Positions 13,969 to 19,273 of a stretch of DNA of 26,036 bases are shown here, one piece after another. Location: the IMG/VR virus record IMGVR_UViG_3300027734_000282, positions 1 through 26,036 of that record; one strand, written 5' to 3'. Origin of the DNA: a virus. The position numbers and the translations under genes are program-made. The notes beneath the pieces are model-generated. The model worked only from the letters and a program-made list of their open reading frames with translations. It ran no database searches and was not told the DNA's origin. Position 1 is the stretch's first letter; the number at the start of each line of letters is the position of its first letter.

Positions 13969-15296
13969 AACTACGAAACTACCAAGAATTAGCAGCTGAT
14001 TTCTTGTACGAGAATGACAAGGCTATGATCCTTGCGCCAGTTGGTGCAGGTAAAACTGCTATTACGCTGACTGCCATGGATGAGATGCTACGTTATAACA
14101 TTGTTAAACGCTGGCTAGTCGTAGCACCCAAGCGTGTCTGTACTGACGTATGGCCTGTTGAGCAACCTAAGTGGGCGCCTAGTATGAAGTTAGCCGTAGC
14201 TGTTGGTACACCTAAGCAACGTCAGGCAGCGTTTGATTCTGAAGCCGATGTAGTTGTGATTAATTACGACAACTTGCAATCCTTACTTGAAGTAAGGGAT
14301 TTTGATGGCATTGTGTTTGACGAGTTGACTAAACTTAAAAACCCTTCAGGCGTACGGTTTAAAGCACTATCTAAACTAATTGACCATATCAAAATACGTT
14401 GGGGTTTGACAGGTAGTTTTACAAGTAATGGACTTGAAGATGTCTTTGGACAATGTAAGATTATTGATCAGTCGCTACTTGGACGGTCTAAAGGAGCGTT
14501 TATGCAAAAGTATTTTGTACTCATGAATAAAGACTTTGGTGAATGGGCGCCTAGACTTGGCTCACTTGTACAAGTTATGGAACAAATTAAACCATCTACG
14601 TTTGTGCTAGATGCTGGCGAGTATGCTGACAAGTTACCGCCATGCAATGTAATCGAGATGCGTTGTGATATGGCAGACCGTACGCATTACGAGAAGATGC
14701 GTAAGGACTTTGTTGTGCAGTTTGAAAAAGAACAAATTACGGCCATTAGCGCAGCAGTTGTTACAGGCAAACTAGCGCAAATGGCATCAGGTTTTATCTA
14801 TCAAACAGAAACAACAGCGTCTAATACATTTGGTCGCATGAACGTCACTCAAGTGCCAATATGGTTTAGTAGCCATAAGTTTGACCTGTTAGATGAATTG
14901 ATTGAGGAAAACCAACACGCTAACACCATCATTGTGTACAACTACATTGAAGAATTGGCTGAACTCAAGCGTCGGTATCCTACCGCACAGACAATTAATG
15001 ATTATAAAGCGATTGAGCGTTGGAATGAGGGCAAGATTGAGATGCTACTGATTCACCCTAAGTCAGCAGGGCATGGTTTAAACCTGCAACATGGCGGTTG
15101 TAAGATGGTGTTTGTATCGTTGCCTTGGAGTCTTGAGTTGTACGAGCAAACGATTGGTAGACTGCACCGATCAGGTCAAAAACAAGCTGTATGGGTTTAT
15201 TTGTTACTCACTAACAAAACAATTGAAGAACGTATTTTAGGCGCCCTAAAGGATAAAAGGGCAATTTCTGATATAGCAATGGAGGAATTAAAATGA
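13965..15296 (+). CDS. SNF2-type DEAD-box helicase/translocase
   Basis: A compact 443-residue superfamily 2 ATPase. The first RecA-like lobe has a Q-motif-like NYQELAADFLY, Walker A APVGAGKTAIT (24-34), motif II VFDELTK (117-123, DELT in place of DEAH) and motif III LTGSF (148-152). The second lobe carries a SAGHGLNLQHG segment and motif VI EQTIGRLHRSGQ (about 394-405), the SNF2 hallmark. It lacks accessory domains. Small enzymes of this type accompany VRR-NUC genes in many phages and are thought to remodel replication or recombination intermediates. Overlaps on both sides (ATGA at 13965 and 15293) place it in a tight operon. Confidence 0.93.
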   Translation: MKLRNYQELAADFLYENDKAMILAPVGAGKTAITLTAMDEMLRYNIVKRWLVVAPKRVCTDVWPVEQPKWAPSMKLAVAVGTPKQRQAAFDSEADVVVINYDNLQSLLEVRDFDGIVFDELTKLKNPSGVRFKALSKLIDHIKIRWGLTGSFTSNGLEDVFGQCKIIDQSLLGRSKGAFMQKYFVLMNKDFGEWAPRLGSLVQVMEQIKPSTFVLDAGEYADKLPPCNVIEMRCDMADRTHYEKMRKDFVVQFEKEQITAISAAVVTGKLAQMASGFIYQTETTASNTFGRMNVTQVPIWFSSHKFDLLDELIEENQHANTIIVYNYIEELAELKRRYPTAQTINDYKAIERWNEGKIEMLLIHPKSAGHGLNLQHGGCKMVFVSLPWSLELYEQTIGRLHRSGQKQAVWVYLLLTNKTIEERILGALKDKRAISDIAMEELK

Positions 15297-15466
15297 AATC
15301 ATTAGCGTTTTTAATGGCATTATTTATTTGTTTATTTGTTATGGTTATTACCGCCATACCTGATTACCAAATGCGTAAGATATTAAAGAATTGTGAATTA
15401 GTAGAAATTAGCCCTGACTATACTGCACAAGAAAAGTCAGATTGTAGAAAGATGAGGATGAAATGA
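15293..15466 (+). CDS. Small membrane-anchored protein, 57 aa
   Basis: A 57-codon frame begins in an ATGA overlap with the helicase stop and ends in another with the next gene. An N-terminal hydrophobic segment, LAFLMALFICLFVMVITAI (about residues 4-22), is followed by a polar region with two cysteines (C34 and C51). The segment could be an anchor or an uncleaved signal. With the cysteine-containing tail outside, an inner-membrane protein with a periplasmic disulfide is conceivable. GGAGGAAT upstream is a good ribosome site. I do not recognise the family. Confidence 0.65.
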   Translation: MKSLAFLMALFICLFVMVITAIPDYQMRKILKNCELVEISPDYTAQEKSDCRKMRMK

Positions 15467-15663
15467 AACGATTAGAAAATTACAAGGCCAAATTAAAAGC
15501 TGCACAGGCCGAAGAAACCATACGGATGCGCGAATACAACACCGCTATGCGCGCGCTTAAAAAAATTATTAATGAAGTAAGTACATTACAAGATAAGGTA
15601 GATTATGAAAACACTAAGTTGGCGAAAGCTGCAAGCCGTGCTGAATCAGCTGACAGAATCTGA
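15463..15663 (+). CDS. Small coiled-coil protein, 66 aa
   Basis: A highly charged, wholly helical protein (MKRLENYKAKLKAAQAEETI onward) with heptad-like spacing of leucine, alanine and isoleucine, consistent with a coiled coil. It starts in an ATGA overlap with the membrane protein gene, with GATGAGGATG as ribosome site. The last 59 bases overlap the next gene in a different frame. No function is recognised. Proteins of this size and composition in phage replication clusters are often DNA- or host-protein-binding adaptors, but this is general experience only. Confidence 0.65.
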   Translation: MKRLENYKAKLKAAQAEETIRMREYNTAMRALKKIINEVSTLQDKVDYENTKLAKAASRAESADRI

Positions 15664-15799
15664 AGTATTGACCATGTTAGAAGAAGAAAGACGTACGTTA
15701 AAGCGTGCGTCTATTTTGGAGCGTTTACACATGAGGTACAACACCTTGCGTGTGAGCCGTGAGCGTATTGAAATTATGAAGGAAGCTATTGCGCCATGA
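15605..15799 (+). CDS. Conserved small helical phage protein, 64 aa
   Basis: The protein reads as two helices joined by a turn: LSWRKLQAVLNQLTESEVLT, then EEERRTLKRASILERLHMRY and NTLRVSRERIEIM. The sequence QRLHxRYNTLRxxRER is one I recognise from short proteins in many proteobacterial phages, which supports this frame being real although it overlaps the previous gene by 59 bases. A GGTAG-like site precedes the ATG at 15605. Its stop overlaps the next start (ATGA at 15796). Function unknown; the basic second helix could bind nucleic acid. Confidence 0.7.
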   Translation: MKTLSWRKLQAVLNQLTESEVLTMLEEERRTLKRASILERLHMRYNTLRVSRERIEIMKEAIAP

Positions 15800-15963
15800 T
15801 CCAACCAGACTTTTCAACTTGGTCACACGCCAACTTGGTGAAGTTTGCAAGTGAAACGTATGCCAAAGTTATCGATGATTTATATGAGATGGAAGAACTA
15901 AAAAAAGATTTAAAGGCAGCTATTCAAGCTTATCGTGAAGTTAACACAAGGACAGAAAAATGA
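15796..15963 (+). CDS. Hypothetical small helical protein, 55 aa
   Basis: A 55-codon frame from an ATGA overlap at 15796 to TGA at 15963, which overlaps the next start. The sequence IQPDFSTWSHANLVKFASET is followed by a charged helix, EMEELKKDLKAAIQAYREV. The WSHANLVKFA pattern with a following coiled helix is seen in short phage proteins of unknown role. There is no membrane segment. Four-base overlaps on both sides argue for translation as part of the operon. Confidence 0.62.
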   Translation: MIQPDFSTWSHANLVKFASETYAKVIDDLYEMEELKKDLKAAIQAYREVNTRTEK

Positions 15964-16109
15964 AAAAGAAAGCCCCAATTAAACCTGTATCATATTGGCA
16001 GATTAAAGAGTGGAAGTATGTGCCAGCGTGTAGCACCAACGTGCTAGAACGCTTTAAAGCAACTGGTTGGAACGTGCCAAGTGAAATGAAAGCAAATAAT
16101 GGCGCATAA
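15960..16109 (+). CDS. Hypothetical small basic protein, 49 aa
   Basis: This is the last well-supported gene of the plus-strand helicase operon, starting in an ATGA overlap at 15960 with AAGGA seven bases upstream. The product is basic and aromatic (MKKKAPIKPVSYWQIKEWKY, then NVLERFKATGWNVPS). The two W/Y-containing stretches around a short helix suggest a small folded unit, possibly winged-helix-like, but 49 residues give too little to call. No terminator hairpin follows. Function unknown. Confidence 0.58.
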   Translation: MKKKAPIKPVSYWQIKEWKYVPACSTNVLERFKATGWNVPSEMKANNGA

Positions 16110-16132
16110 AAATGTAGTTATAAATAATAATA

Positions 16133-16282
16133 TGTACGAAAAAGTGTGTAAGTGTACGAAAAAGTTTACTGAACGGTAATAAATCAGGTGTAATTGGGTG
16201 TAAGAATGGGTTTATTTACCGATAGGTAATTATGTACGAAAAAAATATACATATTTCGGACAAATTTACTGATAGGGATGTT
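16133..16282. repeat. Three degenerate 50-base tandem repeats
   Basis: TTTACTGAACGGTAAT (16165), TTTACCGATAGGTAAT (16215) and TTTACTGATAGGGAT (16265) start exactly 50 bases apart. TGTACGAAAAA occurs at 16133, 16153 and 16233, and the 16133 and 16233 copies each stand 32 bases before a TTTACTGA. The middle TTTACCGATAGGTAA has inverted arms TTACC/GGTAA. Each unit also spells a short frame with the residues F-T-(E/D)-R. The units could be binding sites or remnants of a duplicated small gene. Confidence 0.65.
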
Positions 16283-16363
16283 GATTATTTGGTCAATATT
16301 TTGAGCAATTTGTGTGGTTTGTTACTCATTTTGTACATCTGTTATCGTTTTTGTGCGTTATAG
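16232..16363 (+). CDS. Possible small membrane protein, 43 aa
   Basis: A 43-codon frame runs from ATG 16232 to TAG 16363. A charged start, MYEKNIHISDKFTDRDVDYL, leads into a hydrophobic helix, ILSNLCGLLLILYICYRF. GATAGG lies about six bases before the ATG. The first repeat unit 100 bases upstream encodes a look-alike start (MYEKVCKCTKKFTER) that stops after 15 codons, as if the start of this gene had been duplicated and broken. The size and the repeat setting leave real doubt that it is expressed. Confidence 0.3.
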   Translation: MYEKNIHISDKFTDRDVDYLVNILSNLCGLLLILYICYRFCAL

Positions 16364-16412
16364 GTATCATTTTGTAGTTTATTTTTTTACTTATAGGTAT
16401 ACTTTTAGTTTA
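16358..16412. repeat. Direct repeat TTATAGGTAT...TTT(G)TAGTTTA
   Basis: TTATAGGTATCATTTTGTAG (16358-16377, then TTTA) and TTATAGGTATACTTTTAGTT (16391-16410, then TA) are near-identical and start 33 bases apart, about three helical turns. They lie just past the end of the minus-strand late operon. They could be paired protein sites. Confidence 0.5.
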
Positions 16413-16415
16413 GTT

Positions 16416-16784
16416 TTAGAACCCTATTTTAGACAGGCCGTATAGCTTGCATATACGGTTGGCGTACGACTTAAACACTCGGTCATGTTCTGCCCAAAAT
16501 TTAGTTTTAAAGCGTTTCATATGTATAGTTTCGTGCAAAATGCTTCCAAGTAGTTCATCATATGTTTGATTTTTGGATTTATTTATGCAAATTTCATGCA
16601 ACTCTGTTTCATCGTTGTACATATACGTAGCGTACGCAGGTATAGTTTGTGCATCATCTACATACACTTGATCAACGCAAATAAACTTAATTTGTGCCGT
16701 GTTAGGTAACTGCCATTTATCAAGTGGTGGCAACTGACACACCATGCAGTAAATGATTTCACAAATTTTAGGCGATGGTGTCAC
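16416..16784 (-). CDS. SprT-like zinc metallopeptidase (putative)
   Basis: A protein of about 122 residues with the zinc-binding motif LHETIH (HExxH at about 84-88) and a third ligand candidate, H100 in AEHDRVF. This order, with a short helix between, matches SprT/Spartan-like domains. Members of that family cleave proteins cross-linked to DNA or act as general metallopeptidases. I chose the GTG at 16784 because it forms a GTGA overlap with the phosphoesterase stop, the same coupling seen for the endolysin; a TTG at 16790 would add two residues. It is the last gene of the late minus-strand operon. The zinc-finger segment of Spartan is absent. A bacterial-wall or host-protein target is also possible. 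Confidence 0.68.
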   Translation of the reverse strand: MTPSPKICEIIYCMVCQLPPLDKWQLPNTAQIKFICVDQVYVDDAQTIPAYATYMYNDETELHEICINKSKNQTYDELLGSILHETIHMKRFKTKFWAEHDRVFKSYANRICKLYGLSKIGF

Positions 16785-18010
16785 TTCCAACTAATCCATT
16801 CTAAGTTAAATTCTTTTTTCTGCTTGTCAACATAAATAGGAATTGAGAATGTAATTCCATACTCAGGATGTGTAAGCCACATGGCTTGTCTTGGTGGTTC
16901 AAAGCCAAAGTTGTTGCTGTAAGCGTACTCGTCATAGCCTTTAAGGCTACCATTGACGATAAGGCGCTCTAGTTGAATTAGTTGATGCCAATGACCTATT
17001 ATCATTGTGTCGTAAGACATATCAATCTGAGCGTTCCTAGAGCGTTTGCGATGATCTCCACGAATGATTGGGCCTAATGCACCAATAACCCCATCTCCAC
17101 CCCTAAACTGATCACCATGCGTTAATAAATATTTATGTCCATAAATAGAGTAATAAGCATCTGACCCATCAGGTATTAAAAATTGAACACGTTTATCGTT
17201 TTCAAAATGCTTGGCTAAGAATTGATATAAAAGCCAATCAAAAGATGTAAAGTTTCTACCTTTAGCTCTAATCTTATGTGTGTTACGTCCATGATTGCCC
17301 GATACGCAAGGTACAAAAACATTTCCAAATTCATCTGCTAACGTGCTAATACACCAAATGAGTACACCAAATAAATCAATCACCGTTGGCATAATTTCTT
17401 TTTCATTTGTTGCCATTAATTCTTCATGTATATCACCTGATACCATGTCCCCACCTAATACATAGACAATGCCAGGATAATCAGTATGCGCAATATTATT
17501 CTTTAGCAAATCTATGGTTTTATATACCATAGTTTTAGCTCTATCTCTAGCAATTTCTAAATTAAATTCATTAACGCCATTGATTTGATTAGGATCAACA
17601 ACTTCACCCCAATGCCAATCAGACGCAAATAGCGTAGGTACGCCAGCAAATTTTTTCTTTTTATCAGTTTTAATAAGCCATTTTGGAACTGTAACTGACA
17701 AATCTTTTATTTTAATAATTTTGCGTTTGATATAATCAGCAGTTAGTTTTTCTTCTTCTTGACTAAATGCCATCGACTCTAAATGTTTAATTCTATCTTG
17801 GGCTTCTGCTAATTTATCAACGACGTTTATTTCTTCTTTTGTAGCTTTTATGTCCTCAACTAGACCTTTATGTTGCGCTGTTTTTAAACGTGAAGTAAAC
17901 GTATTGGGGTGCATACCAAGAAGCTTTGCTGCTTCAACTTTGGACTTTGTTTTCTTAAAAGCGTTAACGACAAGCCTTAAATCTTTATCAGGTATAGACG
18001 GCGTAGACAT
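16781..18010 (-). CDS. Calcineurin-like phosphoesterase with N-terminal helix-turn-helix
   Basis: A 409-residue protein with two parts. Residues 8-50 form a Fis/HTH_8-like helix-turn-helix (LRLVVNAFKKTKSKVEAAKL and LGMHPNTFTSRLK). A charged linker follows. Residues 125-400 are a metallophosphoesterase with the full metal-binding set: SDWHWGE (D131, H133), GGDMVSGD (186-193), SGNHGR (237-242), THGD (297-300) and GHWH (339-342). Such enzymes hydrolyse phosphodiesters; whether the substrate is DNA, RNA or a nucleotide is unknown. The HTH suggests it is targeted to DNA. AAGGAAG before the ATG and a possible promoter upstream suggest separate control from the lysis genes. Confidence 0.88.
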   Translation of the reverse strand: MSTPSIPDKDLRLVVNAFKKTKSKVEAAKLLGMHPNTFTSRLKTAQHKGLVEDIKATKEEINVVDKLAEAQDRIKHLESMAFSQEEEKLTADYIKRKIIKIKDLSVTVPKWLIKTDKKKKFAGVPTLFASDWHWGEVVDPNQINGVNEFNLEIARDRAKTMVYKTIDLLKNNIAHTDYPGIVYVLGGDMVSGDIHEELMATNEKEIMPTVIDLFGVLIWCISTLADEFGNVFVPCVSGNHGRNTHKIRAKGRNFTSFDWLLYQFLAKHFENDKRVQFLIPDGSDAYYSIYGHKYLLTHGDQFRGGDGVIGALGPIIRGDHRKRSRNAQIDMSYDTMIIGHWHQLIQLERLIVNGSLKGYDEYAYSNNFGFEPPRQAMWLTHPEYGITFSIPIYVDKQKKEFNLEWISWK

Positions 18011-18032
18011 ATTCTTCCTTTAAGTTATGCAA

Positions 18033-18041
18033 TTTATATCA
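18033..18041 (-). promoter_or_regulatory. Candidate extended minus 10 promoter for the phosphoesterase
   Basis: On the minus strand TGATATAAA (18041-18033) is an extended minus 10 element with five of six bases of TATAAT. Its initiation site would be about 20 bases upstream of the start codon. No good minus 35 lies at the right distance. The 57-base gap after the endolysin, unusual in this tightly packed operon, supports an internal promoter. Confidence 0.38.
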
Positions 18042-18067
18042 CAACTATATGAAATATATGTGAATGT

Positions 18068-18661
18068 TTACTTTAATATATTTAATACTTTATTAATGTT
18101 GTTAATACGCTCTTGTAAGCCTAAAACACCGCCATTGATACGCCTAGTCATCGTTGTGTAATCATTAATATCTGCTAGTGCGTTTAACTTCCTTGTCGAC
18201 CAAAACCATCCTGCTGACAATGTAGCGTACTCAGGTGTTGCTACCAACTCAGGCTTATTCACTATTTCAGAATTTTGAATAGCGTTGGCAAATGCGGTGT
18301 AATTAGCACGCCCAGTCAGTTGTATTAATCCACGACCAAAGAACTTACCACCGTCCCCAGGTTGCGTATTGCCAAGATCAGCGCGGTTGCCGTAGATTAA
18401 TTCAGCAATGGCTGGTTTGCCTTTGGCAACTGCATCTTGTGCTTTAAGAATAGAAATTCTAGGCCATACTTGCGTTAGTCTTACCGCAGAATAGTTAAGG
18501 TTTTCTTCTACGTTTTTAAAATTACTTTCATGCAAACATTGACCAATAAAACAAGCCATACGAATTGGAGTGCTAATATCGTAGCGTTTAAAGGTGTCAT
18601 TTAAAGGTGTTAACCATTTAGCATCAATACCAATCTTTGCTAACTGGTCTGCAGTAATCAC
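18068..18661 (-). CDS. Endolysin, glycoside hydrolase family 19
   Basis: A 197-residue single-domain GH19 enzyme. The catalytic acids are in CLHESNF (E45) and VEENLNYSA (E53 or E54). The family signature GKFFGRGLIQLTGRANY lies at about 107-123, followed by WFWSTRKLNALAD (about 152-164). GH19 phage endolysins cut the glycan strands of peptidoglycan to release virions. No signal peptide or wall-binding domain is visible, so it needs the neighbouring holin to reach the wall. The start is a GTG at 18661 in a GTGA overlap with the holin stop. The size is typical of endolysins from phages of Gram-negative hosts. Confidence 0.94.
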   Translation of the reverse strand: MITADQLAKIGIDAKWLTPLNDTFKRYDISTPIRMACFIGQCLHESNFKNVEENLNYSAVRLTQVWPRISILKAQDAVAKGKPAIAELIYGNRADLGNTQPGDGGKFFGRGLIQLTGRANYTAFANAIQNSEIVNKPELVATPEYATLSAGWFWSTRKLNALADINDYTTMTRRINGGVLGLQERINNINKVLNILK

Positions 18662-19062
18662 TTTGTCACGCCTTTAACTTTTTCGTAACTACGCATACCG
18701 CCAAGACCAAGTAAGCCCATAAGGACTGTCAGTAATGTTTGCATATCAAACGCAAGCACAACTTCTTTATGCCCATTGGCGACTAAAATAAAGTTAGCAA
18801 TAGGTAATAATAAGAAATGTAATGCAAATGCACTACCACTTACCCAACCAACAAACGGGCGCCATCCTGATACAAATAAAGATGCACTCTTGGCTTCTTC
18901 TTTATTGATGTCAGTTTGCGCAGTCATGCTAGCAAGTTCGCCAGTTTGTTGTAGTTCTAACAGTTTAAGTTTAGCTGCGTCAGCTTGTGCAGGGTCAGGG
19001 AATATACGGGTAATTAACGTATTGCCCAAGTCAAGTGCTGCAGATATAGGATCAAATGCCAT
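18658..19062 (-). CDS. Holin, three-helix (Holin_3TM) type
   Basis: A 134-residue protein with an amphipathic N-terminal region (DPISAALDLGNTLITRIFPD) and a charged alanine-rich helix. It has a hydrophobic stretch near 70-97 (GWVSGSAFALHFLLLPIANF) and another near 108-124 (TLLTVLMGLLGLGGM), then a basic tail. This is the pattern of the Holin_3TM family, found in many phages directly before endolysins. It would form holes in the inner membrane at the end of infection. It is coupled to the endolysin by GTGA and to the previous gene by a one-base TAATG overlap. Confidence 0.88.
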   Translation of the reverse strand: MAFDPISAALDLGNTLITRIFPDPAQADAAKLKLLELQQTGELASMTAQTDINKEEAKSASLFVSGWRPFVGWVSGSAFALHFLLLPIANFILVANGHKEVVLAFDMQTLLTVLMGLLGLGGMRSYEKVKGVTK

Positions 19063-19271
19063 TATTTCACCACAAAGTAATGAGAGAGAAAACCAACAAT
19101 AGAACTGAACGCGCTAACAATCATCATACCCACCCAAAAGCCACCACGACCTTTATTAGCAAGTGCAAGTAATTGTTCCATACCTTCTTCAAGTTTGTCT
19201 ACCTTGGTTGATAGTTGATCTACTTTTTCCCAAAGTTGACCGTATTTAACTGGATCTATCTCGAATGACAT
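19062..19271 (-). CDS. Small coiled-coil membrane protein of the lysis cassette, 69 aa
   Basis: The N-terminal half is a coiled coil (LWEKVDQLSTKVDKLEEGME) and the C-terminal half a membrane helix (GFWVGMMIVSAFSSIVGFLS) ending in HYFVVK. This layout recalls XhlA-type haemolysin proteins and some antiholins, which work next to holins. A spanin is less likely, because the helix is C-terminal and no lipoprotein gene is nested in it. It immediately precedes the holin gene and its stop overlaps the holin start. It most likely modulates lysis timing. Only the topology supports this. Confidence 0.7.
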   Translation of the reverse strand: MSFEIDPVKYGQLWEKVDQLSTKVDKLEEGMEQLLALANKGRGGFWVGMMIVSAFSSIVGFLSHYFVVK

Positions 19272-19273
19272 AA

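Larger units (their letters stand above)
16110..16415. other. 306-base AT-rich convergent junction with repeats
   Basis: The region lies between the end of the plus helicase operon and the end of the minus late operon. It holds three about-50-base degenerate repeats (16133-16282), two TTATAGGTAT repeats (16358-16412) and one possible 43-residue reading frame. I see no GC-rich terminator hairpin on either strand, although two operons converge here. Confidence 0.7.

Noticed and set aside
12371-15296. Calling the nuclease-methyltransferase-helicase set a true restriction-modification or DISARM system
   Set aside because: VRR-NUC and small SNF2 helicases are ordinary phage replication genes, and the phospholipase D and DUF1998 parts of DISARM are missing. 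It is kept only as a question in the findings.
16147-16204. TGTAAG hexamers in the 16.1 kb junction as part of the 3.3 kb repeat family
   Set aside because: Only two loose hexamers, which an AT-rich 26 kb sequence would contain by chance. The long 10-mer is absent here.
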